A program made the position numbers and the translations under genes. Below are positions 6,565 through 12,493 of a stretch of 12,493 nucleotides of DNA, in pieces (position 1 is the first letter of the stretch; each line of letters begins with the position of its first letter). The notes beneath the pieces were generated by a model. The model did not search any database. It worked only from the letters and a program-made list of their open reading frames with translations, and was not told the DNA's origin. The DNA comes from Chloroflexota bacterium (GTDB taxonomy: Bacteria > Chloroflexota > Dehalococcoidia > GIF9 > UBA5620): contig JAPLHH010000171.1 in the NCBI GenBank assembly GCA_026389735.1, positions 1-12,493 of the forward strand, written 5' to 3'.

Positions 6565-7613
6565 TAGTCCGCAGGCAATCCAAACCCATCAGGATTGGAA
6601 CGGTACCCATAGGCGGGAATGCACCTATTGTAGTCCAGTCTATGACCAAAACCGATACCAGAGACATACCAGCCACTGTAGCTCAGATTAGGGAACTCAC
6701 CGATTGTGGTTGTGATATAGTCCGAGTAGCCGTGCCCGATCTTAAAGCTGCACAGGCTATTTCGGCCATCAAAAAGAAGACCTCAATCCCCATAATTGCC
6801 GATATTCATTTTGACTACCGACTTGCCCTTGAAGCTTTGACAGCGGGCGCCGATGGTCTCCGTTTAAACCCGGGCAATATCCACGATCCGGAACAAATTA
6901 CCGAAGTGATTCTCGCTGCCAAGCAAAGACAGACACCTATTCGCATCGGCATCAACGCCGGAAGCCTGCCACCAGCTTCAAAGCCATGCGTATCTATATC
7001 TGAGCATATGGTTAATGCGGCGCTGGAGCAAATCAACTTACTGGAAAGTCTGGACTTTGATTTGATCAAAATCTCGCTTAAAGCTTTCGATGTACCTACA
7101 ACGATACAGGCTTATAGAGCAATTGCCCAAAAAATACCCTACCCTCTGCATCTAGGTATAACCGAGGCAGGACTACCTAGAGCTGGCGCTGTCCGCAGCG
7201 CTGTAGGCATAGGTATACTACTTCACGAAGGTATCGGCGACACTGTCCGTGTGTCCCTTAGCGCCCACCCATGCGAAGAAGTAGATACTGCCTACGAAAT
7301 CTTGAAAAGCCTTGACCTGCGCCAACATGGCCCTACCTTGATAAGCTGCCCTTCCTGTGGTCGGGCTGAAGTAGATATCATCAGCCTGGCTGAATCCGTA
7401 GATAAAAACCTGAGAGAGATAAGCAAACCTATCAAGGTTGCCGTCATGGGTTGTGTTGTTAATGGCCCAGGCGAGGCAAAAGACGCTGATGTCGGCATAG
7501 CCTGTGGCAAAGGCAAAGGTGCCATTTTCAGAAAAGGCAAGGTAGTGAGCACCGTCGCTGAAAAAGACTTCCTCGGCGCACTAATGGCAGAGGTGAAAAG
7601 CCTTTTAAGTTAA
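6561..7613 (+). CDS. ispG: 4-hydroxy-3-methylbut-2-en-1-yl diphosphate synthase (IspG/GcpE)
   Basis: IspG reductively opens 2-C-methyl-D-erythritol 2,4-cyclodiphosphate to HMBDP, the next-to-last MEP-pathway step, using a [4Fe-4S] cluster. The 350-residue product has the short bacterial two-domain form: an N-terminal TIM barrel (PIVVQSMTKTDTRD at 22-35, IIADIHFDYRLAL at 78-90, RLNPGNI at 101-107) and a C-terminal cluster domain. Cluster ligands are C263 and C266 (SCPSCGR) and C298 (GCVVNGPGEA), with the catalytic glutamate E305. Initiation is at TTG 6561, overlapping the rseP stop, so translation is probably coupled. It shares the operon with dxr, so two MEP-pathway steps are made together. 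Confidence 0.97.
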   Translation: MIVRRQSKPIRIGTVPIGGNAPIVVQSMTKTDTRDIPATVAQIRELTDCGCDIVRVAVPDLKAAQAISAIKKKTSIPIIADIHFDYRLALEALTAGADGLRLNPGNIHDPEQITEVILAAKQRQTPIRIGINAGSLPPASKPCVSISEHMVNAALEQINLLESLDFDLIKISLKAFDVPTTIQAYRAIAQKIPYPLHLGITEAGLPRAGAVRSAVGIGILLHEGIGDTVRVSLSAHPCEEVDTAYEILKSLDLRQHGPTLISCPSCGRAEVDIISLAESVDKNLREISKPIKVAVMGCVVNGPGEAKDADVGIACGKGKGAIFRKGKVVSTVAEKDFLGALMAEVKSLLS

Positions 7614-7628
7614 AAGAAGGAGAATAGA

Positions 7629-7910
7629 GTGGAATATCCGATAACTGTCAGTTTGAGCTATCAGGACAAACTTTCGCGGCTAACTACTTTCTTTCGAGGC
7701 CTTATGATTATACCTCATTTGATCGCCCTTTGGGCTATCGGTATAGCTGCCAGCGCCGTCGCTTTTATCGCCTGGTGGGCCATTCTGTTCACTGGCAGGT
7801 ATCCCAAGTGGGCCTTCGATTTCGTGGCTGGGTATGTTCGTTGGTACACTAGAATAAGCGGTTATTTTCTGCTTATAACTGACAAATATCCTCCCTTTAG
7901 TATAGAATAA
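7629..7910 (+). CDS. DUF4389-family small membrane protein
   Basis: A 93-residue protein starting at GTG 7629, six bases after AAGGAG (7617-7622). The sequence matches my recollection of the DUF4389 pattern: a YP.tvsl.Y start, 'SRLTTFFRGLMIIPHLIAL', a hydrophobic stretch of about 25 residues (~28-54), the 'ILFTGRYPKW' motif, 'VRWYTRISGYFLLITDKYPPFSI' in two parts, and a very short C-terminus. Function is unknown for the family. It follows ispG after 15 bases in the same direction and precedes proS by 58 bases, so it is probably cotranscribed. It is not a usual member of this conserved cluster, which suggests insertion in this lineage. A lipid- or envelope-related role would fit the neighbours but has no direct support. 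Confidence 0.88.
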   Translation: MEYPITVSLSYQDKLSRLTTFFRGLMIIPHLIALWAIGIAASAVAFIAWWAILFTGRYPKWAFDFVAGYVRWYTRISGYFLLITDKYPPFSIE

Positions 7911-7943
7911 CTAACCAGCAAAGACTTAGCCTGTAGAGACTAG

Positions 7944-7968
7944 ATTTTCATGCTCAAAGGATGAAAAT
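7944..7968 (+). promoter_or_regulatory. Hairpin enclosing the proS Shine-Dalgarno sequence
   Basis: ATTTTCAT (7944-7951) and ATGAAAAT (7961-7968) form a perfect 8-bp inverted repeat. The loop GCTCAAAGG (7952-7960) carries the AAAGG ribosome binding sequence, and the stem ends directly before ATG at 7969. In RNA this would place the ribosome site in a loop and the start codon at the stem base. The stem is AT-rich, so it should be weak and could respond to temperature or a ligand; that is inference. Confidence 0.45.
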
Positions 7969-9669
7969 ATGCGATTTTCCAAGCTTTTTGGCAAAACGCT
8001 AAAGGAAATACCTTCAGAAGCTGATACCTTGAGTCACCAGCTATTACTCAGAGCTGGAATGATTCAACAAGTAGCCGCCGGTGTCTACTCCTACTTACCC
8101 TTAGGCTGGCGAGTATTCAGGAAAATCGAGCAAATAATCCGAAATGAAATGGACAAGGCGGGCGGGCAGGAGCTGATGCTACCTGCACTTCAACCCTTTG
8201 AAATATGGGAGGAATCAGGCAGATACCATTCTTTTGGCAAAACGCTTTTCACCATTATTGACCGTAAAGAACATAAATTGGCCTTGGGTCCAACCCACGA
8301 AGAGGTCATTACCATGCTCGTCCGACGCTATGTGCAGAGCTACCGTGACCTGCCACTCCTCCTCTACCAAATACAGAATAAGTTCCGCGATGAACCCCGG
8401 CCGCGAGGCGGTTTACTACGAGTCCGTGAGTTCATCATGAAAGACCTCTACAGCTTCCATACCGATGAAGCAGACTTAGACCGTAGCTACCAGGAAATGA
8501 TCCAAGCCTACAAGAACGTTTACACCCACTGTGGCTTACCAGCAGTGGTAGTAGAAGCTGATAGCGGTGCTATTGGTGGCAAAGAGTCTCACGAGTTTAT
8601 GCTCATCGCTGAAACGGGGGAAGATGAAATTATCTATTGCTCGAATTGCGATTATGCTGCCAATATTGAAAAGGCTCGGAGTGTTAAGCCAGAACTGGAA
8701 ACGAAAACTCCCCTGCCCGTGGAGGAGATATCGACCCCAAACATCAAAACCATCGAAGAGGTAGCTAACTTCGTTGGTGTGCCAGCAAGTCACACCCTAA
8801 AAGCAGTCTTTTATTCAACCGATGCTGAGCTTGTCTTTGTAGTCATTAGAGGAGACTTGGATGTCAACGAAACAAAACTTAAGAATTTGCTGAAATGCTC
8901 AGAGCTGCGCCTGGCTACAGAAATCGAGGTAAAGTCGGCCGGACTAGTGGCCGGTTCAGCTTCGCCGATTGGTATAAAAGGAATTAAGATTATAGCTGAC
9001 GACTCGATAACTCTCGGCTCAAATTTTGTTGCCGGTGCCAATAAGCCAGACACCCACCTTAAAAACGTGAACTACCCCCGTGATTTCAAAATTGACCTTC
9101 TATCTGATATTGCCACGGCTCGACCCGGGGATGGCTGCCCGAAATGCAGCGGCAAACTCCTTTCCAGCCATGGAATCGAGGTAGGGCATGTCTTCAAACT
9201 AGGCACCTTTCTCAGCGAGAAGCTGGGAGCTTTTTTCCTCGACCGAAACGGTGTATCACAACCAATCATAATGGGTACCTATGGCATAGGACTGGGAAGA
9301 CTATTGGCAGCTGCAGTAGAGCAGAATCACGACGATAAAGGCATTATCTGGCCAGTAACAATTGCCCCCTATCACGTTTACCTTTGCCCTCTGCGCCTGG
9401 AAAATCCTGATGTCGCTGAAACTGCAGAAAAACTCTACCAAGACTTAACCAGAAAAAACTTGGAGGTGCTCTTCGATGACCGAGATGAATCCCCAGGAGT
9501 TAAATTCAATGATGCTGACTTGTTAGGCATACCTCTCCGCTTAACTATAAGCCCACGCACCTTGCAGAATCAAAGTATAGAGGTAAAATGGCGCAAGGAA
9601 GAGCAAGTACAAATTTTGTCACTAAAAGGAATAACCACGAGGGTTAAGGAGCTACTCCAAAAAACCTAG
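7969..9669 (+). CDS. proS: Prolyl-tRNA synthetase (bacterial type, with editing domain)
   Basis: ProRS charges tRNA-Pro. The 566-residue product is a class II synthetase of the bacterial architecture. Motif 1 lies in the N-terminal part (AAGVYSYLPLGWRVFRKIE). Motif 2 is FRDEPRPRGGLLRVREF (139-155). An inserted YbaK-like domain (~225-385, with VANFVGVPASHTLKAVFY) removes mischarged Ala. Motif 3 is GTYGIGLGR (436-444). The C-terminal anticodon-binding domain begins near APYHVYLCPL. CSNCDYAAN and CPKCSG Cys pairs flank the insertion. ATG at 7969 is preceded by AAAGGAT with seven bases spacing. proS commonly ends this cluster. Its stop is five bases from the stop of the convergent minus-strand gene. 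Confidence 0.97.
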   Translation: MRFSKLFGKTLKEIPSEADTLSHQLLLRAGMIQQVAAGVYSYLPLGWRVFRKIEQIIRNEMDKAGGQELMLPALQPFEIWEESGRYHSFGKTLFTIIDRKEHKLALGPTHEEVITMLVRRYVQSYRDLPLLLYQIQNKFRDEPRPRGGLLRVREFIMKDLYSFHTDEADLDRSYQEMIQAYKNVYTHCGLPAVVVEADSGAIGGKESHEFMLIAETGEDEIIYCSNCDYAANIEKARSVKPELETKTPLPVEEISTPNIKTIEEVANFVGVPASHTLKAVFYSTDAELVFVVIRGDLDVNETKLKNLLKCSELRLATEIEVKSAGLVAGSASPIGIKGIKIIADDSITLGSNFVAGANKPDTHLKNVNYPRDFKIDLLSDIATARPGDGCPKCSGKLLSSHGIEVGHVFKLGTFLSEKLGAFFLDRNGVSQPIIMGTYGIGLGRLLAAAVEQNHDDKGIIWPVTIAPYHVYLCPLRLENPDVAETAEKLYQDLTRKNLEVLFDDRDESPGVKFNDADLLGIPLRLTISPRTLQNQSIEVKWRKEEQVQILSLKGITTRVKELLQKT

Positions 9670-9674
9670 AAAAA

Positions 9675-9932
9675 CTAAGGCTGCTCTGATTTGACACGCC
9701 GCTGAAACCACGCAGCTATGAATATCAACACGCCACCCAAAACAATAGAGACTAATATCTTTACCACCTTTGGCAAGTCCATGCTCAGAAAGAAGGTGAA
9801 GGTAAAAACGCCCGCGATGCAGGCAAGAATGTAACTTACCAAATGGGCCTTTATCGGCTTTCTTTTGGCTGCTCGCCAAATCAGCCAGCCGATAAAAGCC
9901 AGAGAGCCAATTACAGCTACAGCACCCATCAA
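9675..9932 (-). CDS. Small three-span membrane protein, unknown function
   Basis: An 85-residue hydrophobic protein with three predicted membrane segments (~3-19, 32-50, 57-76). A basic loop (RAAKRKPIK) lies between the first two and a charged tail (QRRVKSEQP) at the end. Initiation could be TTG at 9932 or ATG at 9929; AGAGG lies seven bases before the TTG and ten before the ATG. It begins immediately after the stop of the 57-residue gene and is the last gene of the minus-strand cluster. The two longer overlapping frames here read as shadow sequence, whereas this one has clear alternation of hydrophobic spans and charged loops. I do not recognise a family. Confidence 0.7.
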   Translation of the reverse strand: MMGAVAVIGSLAFIGWLIWRAAKRKPIKAHLVSYILACIAGVFTFTFFLSMDLPKVVKILVSIVLGGVLIFIAAWFQRRVKSEQP

Positions 9933-10106
9933 TCACCAACCTCTCGCATCAAAGTATTTTCCAAACAGAGCAAACATAGCCGTGGTCAGAGCAAGGCAGG
10001 TTAGTTTGCCCGGCTCAGAGAGGTACTTGATATACTCCGCCGCCAAGTAGCCAACCCCCGAAACACAAAGTAAAATTCCAAAACCATACAGAATATAAGT
10101 TCTCAT
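9933..10106 (-). CDS. 57-residue small membrane protein, unknown function
   Basis: Reading from ATG at 10106 gives MRTYILYGFGILLCVSGVGY followed by a short polar stretch, a second hydrophobic segment (LTCLALTTAMFALFG) and the end KYFDARGW. Two membrane spans of about 17-20 and 15-18 residues are likely. It starts 15 bases after the 185-residue gene's stop and its TGA (9935-9933) touches the start of the 85-residue gene, so it fills the gap in the cluster exactly. The Shine-Dalgarno is weak (a GGGG run about 11 bases upstream), which suggests coupling to the gene before. Support comes from packing, frame and hydrophobic pattern, not homology. Confidence 0.6.
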   Translation of the reverse strand: MRTYILYGFGILLCVSGVGYLAAEYIKYLSEPGKLTCLALTTAMFALFGKYFDARGW

Positions 10107-10121
10107 ACGCTTAAGACCCCA

Positions 10122-10679
10122 TCATCTACTAGGCTCGGGCGCAGGAACGGGCTGCGGTGGTATCTTTTCAGGATACACCGGCACCTCAGGATAATAGCTA
10201 TAATAGCTCAGGATTATCTTTCGCTCTACTTGCCCAAGCTCAATTCGCACAGTATATTCTCCATATTCTCCAGCCCAAAAGCCTGCTTTATCCAAGTCCT
10301 CAACCCGCAATGTCCAGTCCAACGTTACATCCTCAAATGGTGCAAGCTGGACGTCTTCGTCCAGCATCTGCATTATCTTTTCACCACCCTTCCAAACCGA
10401 GGCTTTTACATCAGACGAATAGATTGAAAAAGTTCGATTGTCAATCTTGTATCTAAAATAGACCGGCTCACCCATTTTAGTCCCTGTGGTATAACCAGAC
10501 TCCTTAACCCAGGGTTGCTGCCAATAATCAGGCTCTATTACCTGTTCATGCTCTTGAACTGTGATATATAGCGTGTCATAGATGCCCAAATAGCCATCCA
10601 CGACAAATATGGCTAAAATGCCAATAAAACAGACTAAAGCCAGGCATAAATAAAGATTCGACTTACCCTTTGCTGCCAA
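10122..10679 (-). CDS. Membrane-anchored extracytoplasmic protein, unknown function
   Basis: The 185-residue product has one N-terminal membrane span (~8-28, LYLCLALVCFIGILAIFVV) after a short basic stretch, which predicts an uncleaved signal anchor. The outer part (~30-160) is rich in alternating beta-like segments (EPVYFRYKIDNRTFSIYSSD, VTLDWTLRVEDLD, EYGEYTVRIELG) and resembles an immunoglobulin-like sandwich. It ends in a proline-rich tail (VPVYPEKIPPQPVPAPEPSR). The only start after the upstream stop is TTG at 10679 with a poor Shine-Dalgarno. A 17-codon reading frame from GTG at 10713 overlaps the start in the other frame, see findings. It lies 75 bases after the IPT/TIG gene. No family recognised. 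Confidence 0.75.
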   Translation of the reverse strand: MAAKGKSNLYLCLALVCFIGILAIFVVDGYLGIYDTLYITVQEHEQVIEPDYWQQPWVKESGYTTGTKMGEPVYFRYKIDNRTFSIYSSDVKASVWKGGEKIMQMLDEDVQLAPFEDVTLDWTLRVEDLDKAGFWAGEYGEYTVRIELGQVERKIILSYYSYYPEVPVYPEKIPPQPVPAPEPSR

Positions 10680-10754
10680 AGCTAACCAACCTTATCAATT
10701 CATCCTTGCTCACCAACTTTAAGGATAATATGAATCTGCTTGGTGAAGCTCTCT

Positions 10755-12493
10755 TTAGTGCCCCCTTCTGACACTCCGCAAAAAGAAAACCAATCGGGTT
10801 ACAAAAGCGACGGCAACAACGGCGACAAGTATGAACGCCCATAGTGGCATAAGTCCAATCTTAACAAGTATTGGTGTGGTCCAGCCGCTATCATTACCGG
10901 CACCATCTACAGCTTTAATCCGCCAATAATATTTCCCTCGAAGTAAAGCCTCCGCATCAGTCAAGGTATACTTAGACTCAACCAGGTCTTCCTTACTCAA
11001 CAGCGTAGTTGCAAAGTCAGATTGAGAAGATACCTGTAAACTATAGTAAACACTGCTCGGGTCAGAAACATCGATCCAGTCAAAAGTAGGAGCAGCACGG
11101 TCGAAAAGGCCTACCCTACTTCCATCCTTTGGCGACACAATTTGTGGTAATGATGGTGAAGTTGTTTCCATCATGAAAACACCTGAGGCTGAGGTCCCAC
11201 CAGCATCAGCAGCAGTTATATTATGCTTACCACCTAGACTTTTAGGCGCCTTAACGTTCGCTTGAAAGTTTCCTTTAGCATCAGTGACCAGTTTGGTAGC
11301 CACATCAACATTGTCATATTTAATAGTCAATTCTTTGTCTGCGCCAAAGCCAGTACCGTTGACCACGATATCACAACCTACATAGCCCTCAGTAGGCTCT
11401 ATGGCCATTTTCGATAAAATAGCCAGTTTAGCATCAGCAACATCGGCAGCAGCAGTCGAAGCGCTATAAGCATCTATGAAATGGCTACCTCCAGTACTGG
11501 CAGGTACAGCCAAAGAGGTGGTCCAGCAACCTTCACTATTAGCTGTGATATCGCTCTTGACAACACTACCATCAAGCGTAACCGTTATGCCGCTTTCGCT
11601 GCCACCAAAACCGCAGCCATCGATGGTAATACTATCACCTACATACCCCGAATTCGGCTTAATTCTCACAGCAGAGGAGACAATAAAGGTGACGTCAGGA
11701 ATTTCATCGGCCTTGGTCGAAGCACCTGAAGCGTCTATTGTATGAACGCCTTTAATAGAGTTAGGAACAACAAAGGTAACGTTCCACGACCCTTTGCTGT
11801 CAGCACTGACACCAGTCTTTGCATCAGTGCCATCATAGGTAACTCGAATGCCGCCTTCATCCTTGCCAAAGCCAGTACCACTGACACTAACTGAAGTACC
11901 AACATCCCCAGACACCGGGCTAGGAGTGATTTTTGGACTGACTGTTAAGGTCACATCGGGAACATCGCCCGCCTTAGTGGTACTTCCTGAGGCATCAACC
12001 GTGTGACTACCCTTGGCGGAGCTGGGCACAGCAAAGGTTGTACTCCATGAGCCTTTGCTGTCAGCACTGACCCCAGTCTTTACATCGGTACCATCATAAG
12101 TGACCTTAATGCTGCTTTCAGTAGCAGCGAAGCCCTTACCCTCAACAGTGACAGAATCGCCAATAACACCTGAGTTTGGGTTAATGCCTATCGAAGGGAG
12201 AACAGAAAAGGAGCCAGTAAAGACCGAATTACCAATCGGATTTTCCACTGTGACAGTATGATTACCTCCGCAGGCATCAGGTACAGTAAAGGTAACACTA
12301 CCCCCCCCTGGCAGTGTGCCTTGCTTGACCGCAACTCCATCCCACTTAATGGAATAAGACCCGGCAGTCAATTCAGATATAGTCACCGTCGCCCCAATAA
12401 CACCAGCCGTTGGAGTCATTCCAGCAGCTTGAGCAGGAGCTGCAAAACAAAGAGCTAAAAGCAAAGCTAAACATAGAGCCGGAGCAGAAACTT
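10755..12493 (-). CDS. IPT/TIG-repeat surface protein with C-terminal membrane anchor (5' end outside window)
   Basis: The frame is open from the stop at 10755 through the right edge. TTG at 12464 gives 569 residues, but the frame continues upstream as VSAPALCLA, so the true start probably lies outside and the hydrophobic stretch ending AAPAQA is the signal peptide (cleavage near AQA-AG). Counting from 12464: a first, divergent repeat (~16-90) is followed by four Ig-like repeats of IPT/TIG type (~91-436), each with 'SG.vGdsvtv.G.GFg' and a 'W/F...pps..G.H.i.a' ending. Next comes a fibronectin-III-like domain (~440-537, YYWRIKAVDGAGNDSGW). A membrane span (LMPLWAFILVAVVAVAFVTR, from ~538) and a basic tail RSVRRGH end the protein. 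It should project from the cell surface, as an adhesin, sheath or S-layer-linked protein; partner unknown. Confidence 0.88.
   Translation of the reverse strand, partial: VSAPALCLALLLALCFAAPAQAAGMTPTAGVIGATVTISELTAGSYSIKWDGVAVKQGTLPGGGSVTFTVPDACGGNHTVTVENPIGNSVFTGSFSVLPSIGINPNSGVIGDSVTVEGKGFAATESSIKVTYDGTDVKTGVSADSKGSWSTTFAVPSSAKGSHTVDASGSTTKAGDVPDVTLTVSPKITPSPVSGDVGTSVSVSGTGFGKDEGGIRVTYDGTDAKTGVSADSKGSWNVTFVVPNSIKGVHTIDASGASTKADEIPDVTFIVSSAVRIKPNSGYVGDSITIDGCGFGGSESGITVTLDGSVVKSDITANSEGCWTTSLAVPASTGGSHFIDAYSASTAAADVADAKLAILSKMAIEPTEGYVGCDIVVNGTGFGADKELTIKYDNVDVATKLVTDAKGNFQANVKAPKSLGGKHNITAADAGGTSASGVFMMETTSPSLPQIVSPKDGSRVGLFDRAAPTFDWIDVSDPSSVYYSLQVSSQSDFATTLLSKEDLVESKYTLTDAEALLRGKYYWRIKAVDGAGNDSGWTTPILVKIGLMPLWAFILVAVVAVAFVTRLVFFLRSVRRGH
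11157..12419 (-). repeat. Tandem 87-codon (261-bp) repeats inside the surface-protein gene
   Basis: The conserved glycine of the 'SG.vG' motif occurs at residues 99, 186, 273 and 360 (counting TTG 12464 as 1), a period of exactly 87 residues; the first divergent repeat (glycine 21) is 78 residues earlier. Repeats 2 and 3 are the closest pair. The string CCTTTGCTGTCAGCACTGAC occurs at 11791 and 12052, exactly 261 bases apart, and the protein segment VTYDGTDxKTGVSADSKGSW is shared. This points to fairly recent duplication of one unit. Confidence 0.85.

Noticed and set aside
9652..9939. 95-codon minus-strand frame overlapping the 85-residue membrane protein
   Set aside because: It runs into the end of proS, has an irregular composition rich in Cys, Ser and His, and competes with a frame showing clear membrane spans and a start coupled to the upstream gene.
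10157..10456. Plus-strand frames opposite the 185-residue gene and opposite the repeat protein (for example 11476-11745)
   Set aside because: They lack ribosome binding sites and family features and are explained as antisense shadows of the minus-strand genes.
12462..12464. TTG 12464 as the start of the IPT/TIG-repeat protein
   Set aside because: The frame is open upstream to the window edge with more signal-peptide-like residues, and no Shine-Dalgarno is seen before this TTG.
1..12493. Search for CRISPR arrays, tRNA/rRNA genes, insertion sequences, phage or defence genes
   Set aside because: No regularly spaced short repeats, cloverleaf-like segments, transposase motifs or terminal inverted repeats were seen by eye; the only long tandem repeats are within the surface-protein gene.

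Overview
The window looks like a chromosomal segment of a free-living bacterium with roughly balanced base composition (about 48% GC by eye) and frequent TTG initiation codons. The order rpsB-tsf-pyrH-frr-(gap)-cdsA-dxr-rseP-ispG-proS is a classic bacterial translation/lipid/isoprenoid cluster. The very short EF-Ts, the DUF4389 gene, the acyl-CoA dehydrogenase of a beta-oxidation type and the IPT/TIG surface protein together suggest Chloroflexota, perhaps Dehalococcoidia. That placement is an inference from gene content and style; nothing here fixes the taxon.

Layout. (1) 2-499: 3' end of an acyl-CoA dehydrogenase gene, closed by a strong intrinsic terminator (527-560). (2) 561-799: a 240-base leader/promoter region with a good extended -10 promoter (684-712), interleaved inverted repeats and a 14-bp hairpin just ahead of the rpsB ribosome binding site. 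(3) 800-7613: a tight plus-strand operon, rpsB, tsf, pyrH, frr, cdsA, dxr, rseP, ispG, with 4-base or 16-base overlaps at most junctions. The one loose junction is frr-cdsA (145 bases). This is where uppS usually lies, and it holds a short stretch that may be a decayed uppS C-terminus. (4) 7629-9669: a DUF4389 membrane protein gene and proS (ProRS with the inserted editing domain); a small hairpin surrounds the proS ribosome binding site. (5) 9675-12493, minus strand: a convergent cluster of four closely packed genes. They encode, in transcription order, a secreted and membrane-anchored IPT/TIG-repeat protein (5' end outside the window), a membrane-anchored 185-residue protein, a 57-residue membrane peptide and an 85-residue three-span membrane protein.

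How the genes fit together. The plus-strand operon couples translation (S2, EF-Ts, ribosome recycling factor, ProRS), UMP phosphorylation (PyrH), phospholipid head-group activation (CdsA), the MEP isoprenoid pathway (Dxr, IspG) and intramembrane proteolysis (RseP). The minus-strand cluster looks like a cell-surface module of unknown function: a repeat-built extracellular stalk with a C-terminal membrane anchor, plus three small membrane proteins.

The observations most worth a second look are the missing uppS with a possible remnant, the acyl-CoA dehydrogenase lacking a glutamate at both usual catalytic positions, the structured rpsB leader, and the surface-protein cluster. I saw no CRISPR array, tRNA, rRNA, insertion sequence or defence system.
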